From assembly GCF_016801865.2 (NCBI RefSeq), contig NC_068939.1:147600715-147664714 (forward strand): a stretch of 64,000 nucleotides of DNA, written 5' to 3'. The translations under genes were made by a program, and so were the position numbers. The stretch is from Culex pipiens pallens. Lineage: Eukaryota; Arthropoda; Insecta; Diptera; Culicidae. The notes beneath the pieces are model-generated. The model saw only the letters and a program-made list of their open reading frames with translations. It had not been told where the DNA came from and did no database searches. Position 1 is the stretch's first letter; each line of letters starts with the position of its first letter. Positions 10,907-22,480 of the stretch are shown in pieces.

Positions 10907-11845
10907 AGTCGATTTAGAAAGATTTAAAAAATGAGTTATCGTCCATTTTCGGCGATATGATTGTATGGAAAACCAGTGATGCAGAGAACTAATGAAATCC
11001 ATTTCAGGTTTCTGTGTAGAATTGATTAACTTATAACTTTGGATAGTTAGATCTTCAAAATGCAGGGTTCGTTGGAAAATCATTCGGCTATTATCATTTT
11101 CATAAAAAAGAAATCTTGTCGCGAAAAGTGTAAAATTAACAAAACAAAAAATGCATCCAGAATACTGTACATGCACGTTTGACATTGCAATCAGTTGTTG
11201 AGTTTTCCGTTTGGTCCAATTAAAAACCCACGATTTTATGTGACATTTGAGTGCTTTCCAATCCTAGTGCAGGCAGCTAGAAAAAAGGTTTCAATTGAAA
11301 TTGCCCCCGAGAGCACTTCATTTGGTATGACTGCATGCGCTACCCACAATCCGGAAGCAGTTGCCATAGTTCCACCCCCCGGCCGTCATCATCAACAGTC
11401 GCCTGCGCCCAAGTGATGGCCCAGGATTAGACTCCGGCAATCGACTAATTCCATGCTTGAGTCCGGTGGTCGGCCGGGTAGATAACCGTTCAAAAACCCC
11501 CCACAAGCTCTCGTTTTTAGGTACCGCGAATCCGATTAGTATTAGAGGCCTTGCTAGGATTCTGGTCGCTTTTCGAGGCTCCGAGCCAGTGTGACTGTCA
11601 GGGCTGGGCTCATCCGGCAGGGGATTAGAGCACGCGCGGTACGTTGAAAATCAAGTACGACGACGACGGGCGGCACGCACAATCTGGGGGAGTCGTTTTT
11701 ATGGTCAAGATTTGGAGCCTGTGGAAGCCTTAAATTGGGTATGAGCTGAAATTACGACAAGATTGCGCCTCAGGCTGGCTGGTGTTGAGCTTTGCTGAGA
11801 GAAGCTTATTTACGGTTTGGTTCAGCGCTTCGATTTCACGTTTCA
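10907..11845. other. Unique DNA of normal GC content, no gene supported
   Basis: No repeat partner was found in the window. The part from 11330 to 11720 is GC-richer than most of the window and holds a few open frames of 60-75 codons on both strands. None has a recognisable domain or splice context. This could be conserved non-coding DNA or an old retroelement piece. Confidence 0.4.
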
Positions 11846-12298
11846 GATATGTAGGATTCAAATTTTGAGTTTCATTCGATTTTTTGAATGAATATTTAAA
11901 TGAATACTAAAAATAAATAAACAAAATAATAAAAATTTCAGACAACTCATTATTAATTTTTCTATTTGAAAAAGCAAAAATTGATTTAGACATATGGTTG
12001 TGAGATCTTCCAATTTAATATAAATCTTTTTCTAATAGAACAATTTTTTTTCAAATGTATGGTCGTTTAACAGAGCCCGAATACCAATTTTTAGCCTGAT
12101 TGGTTGCAAATTCGAGCTTACAAATCAAAATCAATTTCAAAATCAAAAACGATACATTTAGTTTTTTGGCACTTATGAGCTTCTTAACGATTTTTTTAAA
12201 CCGCATGAGCTTATGTTTCATGATCTAAGAGACTTCAAATGATTCGTTATTGAAATTCGGTTATTCTATTTACTATTCATTAACTACTTAAATAAACT
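11846..12298. repeat. Dispersed repeat, paralogue of 24605-25068
   Basis: About 450 bp align with 24605-25068 at roughly 85-90 per cent identity by eye, including AAATTTTGAGTTTCATTCGA at the left and CAAATGATTCGTTGTTGAAA-type sequence near the right. In the other copy the sequence continues AAATAAACTTACACAAAC. Here it is interrupted after AAATAAACTTA by a CCGTAAA MITE, so the other copy acts as the empty site. Confidence 0.7.
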
Positions 12299-12300
12299 TA

Positions 12301-12868
12301 CCGTAAAAAGGGGTGACTTTTAACGCCGGGGTGACTTTGATAGGTTTGAGATTTTTCCGCAAAATGAAGAGTACAAATTAAATACTTACGGAATGGTATT
12401 GAATCATTCTTACCGTGGTAGATAAGTGTTCAAAGTACTCTTAGAAGAAGTTTTCATAAAATTTTGAAAAGTTTTAAAAGTGAGTTAACTATAACTAAGA
12501 AAATGTTGATAAATAGCATTATTTTAATATTCTGAAAGTGTCATGATTTTCTCAATGAACATGATTTCGAATCGAAAAATGGAATGCATTTTCGGATTCT
12601 TTGGACAATTTTCCACTAGGAGAAGGTAAAATAAGTTTGTAAATAATTGGCGTTATGTTTTTTTGAAACATAATTCAAAAAAATCTCCCAATTTATAGAC
12701 ATTTTCAGTAGAACAAATGTCTTATAAAATGTGAAAACTTTTGATTCTTGCTTCGATTTCAGTTTAGAGTGTAATATGATTCGATAATTTTATAAACAAA
12801 ACTAGTTTTAATGAATTTAAGGTGAAATTTTGACTTTTTAACAATTTTACCTAAAATTTATATGTATT
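12301..12868. mobile_element. TA-flanked MITE, CCGTAAA family, truncated copy
   Basis: It begins CCGTAAAAAGGGGTGACTTT directly after TA (12299-12300) and aligns over about 570 bp with the left part of the complete copy at 1219-2146. Similarity stops at ATTTATATGTATTTT, and the right terminal repeat is missing. What follows (GCGCCGTACCTAGGG...) has no counterpart in the complete copy, so the element was cut by another insertion or a deletion. Confidence 0.8.
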
Positions 12869-13822
12869 TTCAGCGCCGTACCTAGGGAAGCTCTTGGGGA
12901 GCCCTTGAGGGGCGCCAAAATCTGTGATTTTACTTATTTTTAATGTCAGTTATAACATCCTCATTAGGTATTTAAAAGAGAAACGGCGCCTAAATATAAA
13001 GTATAACTACAAATAACTAGATAATTTGATTTAACATATAATTAAAAAAAATGATTTAGGGTCGTCAAAATCAATTGCATGAATATTTCTACCGAAGTGT
13101 TCTTGAAAAATTTTTAATGCTTAATTTATTTTGTCATCAAAGAAGGGGCAGGGCGCTGAAGTGGCAGAAAGATCAAGGAGTTATAGAAGAGCTTTTCAAA
13201 ATTAATACAGCGTTAAAGTTTGGACCGTTATACAATGAAGTTTAAGCCATACCTTCCAGACTAAAATATTGTCCAACTGTATGTTATTTTCACGTTGTTG
13301 TTATATTTTGAACTTCTTTAAAATAGGAATTATTTCTAGATTTTTTTTAAGTGAGCCTATAAACAAAATTTAGATTTTTTGCTTTTTGGGTGTTTTTAAA
13401 ACCGCCTTGAATCAGAGGTATTTAGAAACATCCAAAAAGCTAAAAATGAATATTTTGTTTATAGGATAGAACCTTTAAAAAAACTCTAGATTTTAGCATT
13501 GAAACACATAATTTTTGTTTTAAAATTTAGACATTCTCGAGATTGAAAAAATGGCATTTGAAATATTTTCAGCACTATTTCCCTTTTATAAGCAACTTCG
13601 TGCAATGAAATTTGCCTACGCTTTTTCGAAATACTAGAGTTTAAAAAAAGGAAAACTGCTGTAAATTTTCATCAATAAAATCAACAATATTTTTTCAAGA
13701 AAAAAAATGTTTTACAGAACACACAAGCTTCTCTGAATCTCATTTTCTATTTTTAGCTTAACCGGTGTTGACAAATTGCTACACACTTAGATTTTTCACA
13801 ATTTATTGATTAATTTTTCTGG
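12869..13822. other. Unassigned AT-rich DNA with a hairpin
   Basis: The left edge GCGCCGTACCTAGGGAAG coincides with the truncation of the MITE and may be the end of another element. A GGGGCGCC palindrome-like motif follows at 12911. A foldback hairpin occupies 13335-13490. No coding frame is seen. Confidence 0.4.
13335..13490. repeat. Imperfect inverted repeat (hairpin), 156 bp
   Basis: The arms begin and end with TCTAGA and share CCTATAAACAAAAT ... GCTTTTTGG in inverted orientation. Each arm is about 55-60 bp with several mismatches and is separated by a short central loop. It could be a small foldback element or a decayed MITE. No flanking duplication was found. Confidence 0.5.
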
Positions 13823-13830
13823 CTGTTCAA

Positions 13831-14472
13831 TAGCGTGGCTCACGGTTATATGAAAAAGACAAAAGTATTCAATTTCGAACGCCTCTACCGGAATGTTGAA
13901 GCAATATGGCCCCAGAAGCTAGCCTGAATTTTTGAGCGTATTTGGTTAAGGTTTAGTACTTCCACCATTGACCTGAAGTTAGTATGGAACTTCAAAAATT
14001 TACTACTGGTGAAACTTTCAGTTTTAACCTCTTCTTAGAGAAAGTTCCTCAAAACCTTATCAAATTTTCCTATACTTAGGTTTCATACAGATTTTGATCC
14101 CAGGAACAACTTAGTAAAACATCGCAAAGCGCTAGAAATTGATCCTGAAAAGATACAGGATATTTTTTGGAGTATGGAAAAAATATAACGTGCTCTAAAA
14201 ATTTGTGATGTTCTACAAAGTTGTTCCCCGGTTCAAAACCTATAAGAAACCTTTAATTTGAGAAAAAAAATCATAGGGTATAGGAAAACTTTCTCGAAGA
14301 TGAGTTAAAAAGTGAAAAATAAATTAATTAAATTTATTAAAGTTTCATTATAACTTCAGGACTAGAGTGGAACAACTAAACATTAACCAAATGCTATATT
14401 ATTTGTTAATTCCATTTGAGGTACTAGAAATTAAACATTTTTGTCTTTTTCATATATCCGTGAGCCACGCTA
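13831..14472. mobile_element. hAT-type MITE, 642 bp, 34-bp TIRs, 8-bp duplication
   Basis: The terminal inverted repeats TAGCGTGGCTCACGG... are 34 bp long with a single mismatch (13831-13864 and 14439-14472). They are bordered by the perfect 8-bp duplication CTGTTCAA (13823-13830 and 14473-14480). The duplication length and the TAGNG start fit the hAT superfamily. The interior is partly self-complementary: blocks such as ATAGGAAAACTTTCTC near 14280 mirror GAGAAAGTTCCTC near 14037, so the element may fold over much of its length. It has no transposase frame. Confidence 0.92.
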
Positions 14473-14513
14473 CTGTTCAAGTGTTATTTCGCCAAAATTT
14501 ACCGTTTACTTTT

Positions 14514-15385
14514 TTAATCTAATCTAATCTAATCTAATCGAACACAAGCGCAGCCAGTCCGAAGAAAGCATCCTGGAAGAACTTGTGGTAAGATTACGCC
14601 TCAAGTCCTTTCTTGTCAATATTAATGATTACAGTGCCAACCTCCTGTGGCCGAATGGTTACGGGTTTCGCCTCATAAGCGGAAAGTCATGGGTTCTTCT
14701 CAGGGTGGCAGCCTTAGGTTTAAGTTCAGAGGTAGCAGCAACCGTATGAGTATAAAACGGTTGCTTCACGTGCTCTTCAAGCATGTGATCAATCTTGGGA
14801 TATTCCTTTGCGCCTCTTCCCAAAATACTTTCCTCGTGTCTTCGCATGTAAATAATGCCCAGCCGATCGGTATTGCACTGCAGTCCAGTCGCTTTGTCCA
14901 GATCAGAGCAAAGGGGACACCGCAAAAGTAGCGCCGCAAAAAGACAATTGTCTTTACAAGACCCCGCGCGGCAAATAATAGCTGCTGGGAAGAGCTTGAA
15001 AAATGACACGAAAAAATTGTCACCGCGGTTCTAGCGATACATAGCGCACAAGGCACAAGGAATGGAGTTTACAGCATCTGGATGGAACAGCACTTTTCCT
15101 CTCAATAGGAACTGTGTTATAGATCTAGAAATGCTTAATAACAGTAAAAATGGGTAACACGATACAATAGTCCTTGTAATCAGGATTCCGTGTCTTAATA
15201 CTCAAACAGAAAAAAAAAAATGATTACAGTACATCCGAGTTACCCCGAAAATGTATAGCAAAAATTAAAGCGGCCAGGCCTACTGCGTTGCATTAACCGC
15301 AGAGACAGATTCTGTGAACGGATCACATTTCACAGAACCATCAGGGGAGGAAGGATGCGTGGACATACCGTACCAAACGCTCCGA
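14514..15385 (-). mobile_element. Retroelement 3' end with GATTA tail, split by a SINE
   Basis: Read on the minus strand, this is a retroelement 3' end finishing in GATTA pentamers (14515-14538 on the plus strand reads TAATC repeats). It matches the copies at 39766-40203 (plus) and 49128-49361 (minus) in the blocks around TCTGCGG...CCGCAGTAGG, TGACAA(A/G)AA(A/G)AGTGCT and GGCGTCATCTAA. The pieces 14514-14635 and 15231-15385 belong together. Between them sits a SINE (14636-15218). Only the untranslated 3' part is present, so the LINE clade cannot be told. Confidence 0.75.
14636..15218 (+). mobile_element. SINE-like retroelement with poly-A and 12-bp duplication
   Basis: The head has the A-box-like TGGCCGAATGG (14648-14658), identical to the SINE at 10513, and a degenerate B-box around 14691 (GGGTTCTTCTC). 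The right end is an A run (about 15210-15220). The flanks AATGATTACAGT (14624-14635 and 15219-15230) are a perfect 12-bp duplication. The paralogous retroelement at 49190-49220 reads straight through the site (AATAATTGCGGTACATCC), giving an empty-site control. At about 583 bp it is long for a SINE, so a fusion or internal insertion is possible. Confidence 0.85.
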
Positions 15386-15590
15386 ATCAGTTGTGGTGTG
15401 GTGTGTTAGTGTAAATTTGGCAGATAATATTATTTAGAGGCGGGGGGGGGGGAGGTTGGGAGGGGGAGGAAATGAGGATAGGAGAAAGGGAAGGTGGGAA
15501 AAGGATATTATGGATAAATCATTTGATCAATAGAATATTATATAAAATAAGGGAAAAAAATCAAATAATGATAGATAAAATGGATAGATC
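15386..15590. other. G-rich tract and spacer before the satellite
   Basis: A run of about twelve G followed by GGG and GGGGG blocks lies at about 15443-15470. This arrangement could form a G-quadruplex on the plus strand. The rest is AT-rich with GATA-like repeats (GATAGATAAAATGGATAG) leading into the satellite. No gene seen. Confidence 0.5.
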
Positions 15591-18500
15591 CAGGGGTGTG
15601 CTTATGGGTAGATTTGAGTAGATGACATCTACTTAGCTGTTTGCTTAAATTTATTTATTTTTTAAGGAAAAATATTCAAGTTAAACGATATTTTTGACCA
15701 TAAAAGGGCTTGCACCAAGTTTCATCAATTTCTTGGCTCAATTTTGAAGCGCCCTTTTCTTTTTTTCAAGTCATATGCACTCTTTCTGGAAAGTCAACCA
15801 AACATTTCAGTGTTCCAAGGTAGTGCTGTCGCAGTCTGTCGCAAAGTCGCCAAGTCGAGGAGCGATATTTTTTAAATTAAGTTTGTCTGAAGGCGCCCCT
15901 AGGATTTAAAAAATTGTATTAAAATTCTCAATATGAAAATTTGACTGGAGGCGCCCCTACGACTTAAAAAAATGTATTGAAATTCTCAATATGAAAATTT
16001 GACTGGAGGCGCCCCTACGACTTAAAAAATTGTATTGAAATTCTCAATATGAAAATTTGACTGGAGGCGCCCCTACGACTTAAAAAAATGTATTGAAATT
16101 CTCAATATGAAAATTTGACTGGAGGCGCCCCTACGACTTAAAAAAAATGTATTGAAATTCTCAATATGAAAATTTGACTGGAGGCGCCCCTACGACTTAA
16201 AAAAATGTATTGAAATTCTCAATATGAAAATTTGACTGGAGGCGCCCCTACGACTTAAAAAAATGTATTGAAATTCTCAATATGAAAATTTGACTGGAGG
16301 CGCCCCTACGACTTAAAAAAAATGTATTGAAATTCTCAATATGAAAATTTGACTGGAGGTGCCCCTACGACTTAAAAAAATGTATTGAAATTCTCAATAT
16401 GAAAATTTGACTGGAGGCGCCCCTACGACTTAAAAAAATGTATTGAAATTCTCAATATGAAAATTTGACTGGAGGCGCCCCTACGACTTAAAAAATGTAT
16501 TGAAATTCTCAATATGAAAATTTGACTGGAGGCGCCCCTACGACTTAAAAAAAATGTATTGAAATTCTCAATATGAAAATTTGACTGGAGGCGCCCCTAC
16601 GACTTAAAAAAATGTATTGAAATTCTCAATATGAAAATTTGACTGGAGGCGCCCCTACGACTTAAAAAAATGTATTGAAATTCTCAATATGAAAATTTGA
16701 CTGGAGGCGCCCCTACGACTTAAAAAATTGTATTGATATTCTGAATATGAAAATTTGACTGGAGGCGCCCTTATGGCTGAAAAAAAAATTGAACAGGGGT
16801 GTGCTTATGGGTAGATTTGAGTAGATGACATCTACTTAGCTGTTTGCTTAAATTTATTTATTTTTTAAGGAAAAATATTCAAGTTAAACGATATTTTTGA
16901 CCATAAAAGGGCTTGCACCAAGTTTCATCAATTTCTTGGCTCAATTTTGAAGCGCCCTTTTCTTTTTTTCAAGTCATATGCACTCTTTCTGGAAAGTCAA
17001 CCAAACATTTCAGTGTTCCAAGGTAGTGCTGTCGCAGTCTGTCGCAAAGTCGCCAAGTCGAGGAGCGATATTTTTTAAATTAAGTTTGTCTGAAGGCGCC
17101 CCTAGGATTTAAAAAATTGTATTAAAATTCTCAATATGAAAATTTGACTGGAGGCGCCCCTACGACTTAAAAAAATGTATTGAAATTCTCAATATGAAAA
17201 TTTGACTGGAGGCGCCCCTACGACTTAAAAAATTGTATTGAAATTCTCAATATGAAAATTTGACTGGAGGCGCCCCTACGACTTAAAAAAATGTATTGAA
17301 ATTCTCAATATGAAAATTTGACTGGAGGCGCCCCTACGACTTAAAAAAAATGTATTGAAATTCTCAATATGAAAATTTGACTGGAGGCGCCCCTACGACT
17401 TAAAAAAATGTATTGAAATTCTCAATATGAAAATTTGACTGGAGGCGCCCCTACGACTTAAAAAAAATGTATTGAAATTCTCAATATGAAAATTTGACTG
17501 GAGGCGCCCCTACGACTTAAAAAAATGTATTGAAATTCTCAATATGAAAATTTGACTGGAGGCGCCCCTACGACTTAAAAAAATGTATTGAAATTCTCAA
17601 TATGAAAATTTGACTGGAGGCGCCCCTACGACTTAAAAAATTGTATTGAAATTCTCAATATGAAAATTTGACTGGAGGCGCCCCTACGACTTAAAAAAAT
17701 GTATTGAAATTCTCAATATGAAAATTTGACTGGAGGCGCCCCTACGACTTAAAAAAAATGTATTGAAATTCTCAATATGAAAATTTGACTGGAGGCGCCC
17801 CTACGACTTAAAAAAATGTATTGAAATTCTCAATATGAAAATTTGACTGGAGGCGCCCCTACGACTTAAAAAAAATGTATTGAAATTCTCAATATGAAAA
17901 TTTGACTGGAGGTGCCCCTACGACTTAAAAAAATGTATTGAAATTCTCAATATGAAAATTTGACTGGAGGCGCCCCTACGACTTAAAAAAATGTATTGAA
18001 ATTCTCAATATGAAAATTTGACTGGAGGCGCCCCTACGACTTAAAAAAAATGTATTGAAATTCTCAATATGAAAATTTGACTGGAGGCGCCCCTACGACT
18101 TAAAAAAATTTATTGAAATTCTCAATATGAAAATTTGACTGGAGGCGCCCCTACGACTTAAAAAATGTATTGAAATTCTCAATATGAAAATTTGACTGGA
18201 GGCGCCCCTACGACTTAAAAAAATGTATTGAAATTCTCAATATGAAAATTTGACTGGAGGCGCCCCTACGACTTAAAAAATTGTATTGAAATTCTCAATA
18301 TGAAAATTTGACTGGAGGCGCCCCTACGACTTAAAAAAATGTATTGAAATTCTCAATATGAAAATTTGACTGGAGGCGCCCCTACGACTTAAAAAAAATG
18401 TATTGAAATTCTCAATATGAAAATTTGACTGGAGGCGCCCCTACGACTTAAAAAAATGTATTGAAATTCTCAATATGAAAATTTGACTGGAGGCGCCCCT

Positions 18501-18903
18501 ACGACTTAAAAAAATGTATTGAAATTCTCAATATGAAAATTTGACTGGAGGCGCCCCTACGACTTAAAAAATTGTATTGATATTCTGAATATGAAAATTT
18601 GACTGGAGGCGCCCTTATGGCTGAAAAAAAAATTGAACAGGGGTGTGCTTATGGGTAGATTTGAGTAGATGACATCTACTTAGCTGTTTGCTTAAATTTA
18701 TTTATTTTTTAAGGAAAAATATTCAAGTTAAACGATATTTTTGACCATAAAAGGGCTTGCACCAAGTTTCATCAATTTCTTGGCTCAATTTTGAAGCGCC
18801 CTTTTCTTTTTTTCAAGTCATATGCACTCTTTCTGGAAAGTCAACCAAACATTTCAGTGTTCCAAGGTAGTGCTGTCGCAGTCTGTCGCAAAGTCGCTAA
18901 GTC
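15591..18903 (+). repeat. Satellite block: 58-bp units and a 295-bp module
   Basis: A module of about 295 bp starting CAGGGGTGTGCTTATGGG occurs at 15591, 16794 and 18638. Between modules lie arrays of 58-bp units (57-59 bp, differing in an A run of 6-8), with the core CTGGAGGCGCCCCTACGACT. The first array (15885-16793) has about 15 units and the second (17088-18637) about 26. Each array starts with the same diverged unit (TCTGAAGGCGCCCCTAGG) and ends with the same altered unit (GGCGCCCTTATGGCTG), so the larger block of 1203 or 1844 bp is itself duplicated. Unit identity is near 100 per cent. The module contains GTAGATGACATCTAC, a short perfect hairpin. No coding function seen. Confidence 0.92.
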
Positions 18904-20403
18904 GATGCGCGATCGCTGCGCGATGGTTTGTTGTTTGTTAGAGGTTGGATTTTATGTGTGTGACGGAGAGAAGTTTCTGCGAACTTCCTCGCGCAAAAAA
19001 AAAACGCAGAATTTTGATGTTTGCTTATTTTATGTTTTATGTGTGTGTGTTTAAGGAGGTGAATTTAACACCACGTGATGTTCCCGCTGGGAGGGAATTA
19101 CGACGAGAGTCGACCTGATGTTTTTATGCCACCACCCGTGCAATGTCTCATTTGGTGTTGCTCTGCGCCCCGCGGGAATATGGAGTGATTATTTTGTCGT
19201 AAACTCAAATTTGCCACGGTTTGAAATGCAGCGTTTCATTTTCCGGCTGTAAAACTGCAACGGTGGTACAAGATGATGAAAACATAAACCGAGCTTATTA
19301 AGGTGTAGAGTTGATACCGGGAATTGTGGATAGAAACTTTTTTCAAAATATTTGACAAATTCTATTATCCATGTCCTCGTACATAATATGACAGAAATAT
19401 CTGCTTGAAATTCCGATCGTTATAATTTACGCCACCTTAATAACATTTCCCCAACTCTGCCCCGCAACAGTAACATCCGATGCCCGTCAGCAAAGGTGGT
19501 GGCATCCATGTTTCCTGGCGCGTTGGAATGTTGTGGTTTTAATGTATGATTTAAATTTTTCCCACCAAAAGAGGGTTGGGGGTTGGGCCGCTCCTTTTTT
19601 CCGTCCACTCATTGGGGACTCATTATAAATGGAAACTTTTCAGCCCCGGCAAGCACCGAACATGAAGGGGGGAGGGGGGGACTCGGGCTGAACTTTAATC
19701 AATTCTCGGCCGTCGGTGAAATTTTAACGAGCACCCGCGTCGCGAAAACTTGTGTATTTTAAAAAGTATGTTTTTTGCTTTTGTTGGTGTTTCCCGGCTG
19801 TCGTGTGTTTTTTTTTACCCCCGAAGGCACACCGTGTGACCCTTTTTTTGTCATGCTTTTCACACCGCAAACGAGGCTTTCGGTTGAAATTCAGTTTAAT
19901 TAACGTCCACTTGGAAACAGCGCTGCACGCGCGCACGGATCACGAGTTAATGGGGATTTTGAGAATAGGCAGAAATGAGTACTTTAAATTTCATTTCATT
20001 ATACTTGAATTGGAAAAATGCTAGTTTTGATCAGGTTTCATAAACCAGCGTATTCAGTTTGTATTAAAGGATGATGAATAATTGCGGAAAAAGTACGTTG
20101 AATGTTTTTCCCAATCATTATTTACAATAAACGCATAACTGTCCCGCCACTGTACACAATTGAACTCAATAAAAATCAGTAATCCTTTTTTATAGAAAAA
20201 TCATAATTAAGATTAAAGACTAAAAGTTTAATAGAGTGCACATTTGATTGGTTACGTCAACATCATTATAATTCTATCGTTATCGTTATTGAACATCGAT
20301 AATTTTATCGACGATAACGAACGACAACTCATTTTTGAAATTTTTCTAAAATTGACTAAATCGATCAACATAATGTTGAAGTTTATATGCTCTCACGAAT
20401 ATG

Positions 20404-20614
20404 GAATATTCTCACAAAATCCATCTTTGCATAAGAGTTTAATAACAGTTTATGTTATCATAACAAAATTTGTTATTGGTCTGATATTGGTTGAAAGCCA
20501 AAACAACTTTGGAATAACATTTTTTGTTATAGAAAAGTAACTCCAACTGTTATTGGGATGATCGGATTTGTTGTTAAAATAACAAAAAAGAATAACAAAG
20601 ATTTGTTCGAAGAT
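20404..20614 (+). mobile_element. Fragment of the CCCGGGCAG MITE family
   Basis: It matches the middle of the 445-bp elements at 43.6-49.8 kb (TTTAATAACAGTTTATGTTATC ... AAAGATTTGTTCGAAG). Both ends are missing. The equivalent place in duplication copy 2 (34081-34236) keeps the left terminal repeat but loses the right part. An intact ancestor therefore decayed differently in the two copies. Confidence 0.75.
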
Positions 20615-20644
20615 TAACTTCTCCGATTTCAATGAAACTTTGTA

Positions 20645-21406
20645 GGGGACCATCCATGAACCACGTGGACACTTTAGAGGGGGGGGGGGGTGGTTGGCGA
20701 TTGTCCACGCTACATATAAAAAATAATTTATTTGTATTTTGTCCACGATGGGGGGGAGGGGTGAAGGTTGAGATTGAGCATGAGCATGGTTGATTGCCAA
20801 TGAGCTGCTACTCCGTTATTGACAGATCAGCTGAAGTTAAACAATGAATCAAAAATGATCAGTGGAGCAAACCATCCGTTCTCTGTTTAACCTCTGAAGA
20901 TCCACAAGAATCCACAGCATCTCCTTCAAGCATCACGTGATTAATATTTTTTTGGGTTAGTAAGATAAGGTATTGGCTTTTCGATGCCTCCCGAACTACG
21001 ACGCTATTGGGAGGACTTTCATAACAGACCCGTCGGCGAGCCTTCCGAGCTATGGGAAGGTCTTTTTGGTTAACACACAAAATCACTCACACACAGTTAT
21101 TTTGCTCCACTATTAACTCGACAACCCAAATTGTCAGTGCGTCTTTCGATCATTATATAGAAATGTCTTTTTCACCGCAAAAAAAAAATAAAACCTTATT
21201 CAAAAAATTTAAACACAATCCACCCGACGCCCTGCCCTCGGAAGATCAACGATGATATAGGAAGGGCTTTGAAAATCACAAAAAATCATTTTTCACTCCG
21301 AATATTCTTTTACGACCACGCGCTCCCTTTGCCAATTATGTACTCATGGGACGGGAGGGGGTTTGAGATTCCCAAAAAAGTGTCCACGTGATTAATGGAT
21401 GGTCCC
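20645..21406. mobile_element. Poly-G MITE, long copy of the GGGACCATCC family
   Basis: The ends GGGACCATCCAT and ATGGATGGTCCC are inverted repeats that extend into CACGTGGACACTTT. Each side has a TA next to it (20643-20644 and 21407-21408; the left side has one extra G). G runs lie near 20680-20692 and 20751-20760. It is related to the short copy at 9517-9681. The extra interior (about 20770-21360) carries an inverted AGTGGAGCAAA pair (20862 and 21101), which may be a nested insertion. Confidence 0.65.
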
Positions 21407-22261
21407 TAGACATGTTATCCTTGGCCTACATAAGCAATTTTTGTGTATATGGTGCCAATTGTACCCAAAGATGACGTTTGAGAAGGGCGTAAGTTATTCT
21501 TTTGTATTTTGTAATTTAAAAATTACTAAATCTCGAAGCTGTTACATCGTACCGAAAAGTTTTCAAAGACAAACTTGTAGGAAATTGGACGAATTTTTTG
21601 AAAAAAAAAAACACTGAAAGAAAAATACACGCCACTTCTTTGACATTTTTCATTTTATAAGCTTAAAAGTTTAATTCTAAGGTCATGCCACGATTTTTTT
21701 TTCGTTCTAAATTTTTGAAGAAATATTTTAAGAAGTAACAAAAAGTCTCACGAAAAATGCAAGATGGTATGTCTCTCCTAAAAAACTCTAAACATCAATT
21801 TCGAAAACTGGTTTTTGAAAAGTTGTCTAAACACAAAATTTATAAAAACCGACAGTAGAAATCGATTTTCCACACAATTTAACATAAAAGTCTCCATATT
21901 GACCATTCCCTTATGTACAAACTACTACAGCAATTTTAAAAATTAAAATGTTGAAAAAATAGGTTTTTTTGTGGTTTTTGGCCATTTCTATAAGACAGAC
22001 TTGATTTTCAGTCTCGAAAATATTTTTACCCGAAAGCTCGTCCAATTTCCCATAAGTTTGCCTTCGACAGCATTTCAATTAGATGGCTTACAAATATTTT
22101 ACACATTACTCATAACTGAAAATAGATTTTTTTTTTCAGTGTGGTATAAACCTGGATAGTAAATAAGCTTACATCAATATAAAAACAAGTAAAATAAAAA
22201 AGCTGTCTTATGGGATATTGGACGAGCTTTCCAGCATCTTAAAAAAACTCCGTATATGTAA

Positions 22262-22480
22262 TAAGGTGCCCGGAACATGGGATTTTTTTTCAAAACCTCG
22301 CTCCACAAGCTGATATTGTTCCTTGAGCTATTTTAGGACTTTGGGCATAAAATGATCTAAAGTGGTCAACATTAACCCATTGATTCTCGGGGGTGAAATT
22401 TGTTTGGGAAAAATCAAAAAAATCTCTGAAAAAAAAAATTCTTATAGTTTGGATCACGGAGCGCTATTTCCATCCAAACA
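22262..22480 (+). mobile_element. Left part of a GGTGCCCGG-ended element
   Basis: It begins TAAGGTGCCCGGAACATGGG and matches, in reverse orientation, the right end of the intact hAT-type MITE at 55504-55992 (GGAACAATAT...GCTTGTGGAGCGAGGTTTTG). It then passes without a clear border into foldback sequence (from about 22480). The copy at 35635 in the second duplication is the same locus. Confidence 0.6.

Noticed and set aside
15885..18637. Possible CRISPR-like array
   Set aside because: The repeats are contiguous 58-bp units without variable spacers, in a eukaryotic setting. It is a satellite.
20862..21111. Small MITE bounded by AGTGGAGCAAA inverted repeats
   Set aside because: Only 11 bases pair and no duplication flanks them. 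It is mentioned within the poly-G element entry but not called separately.
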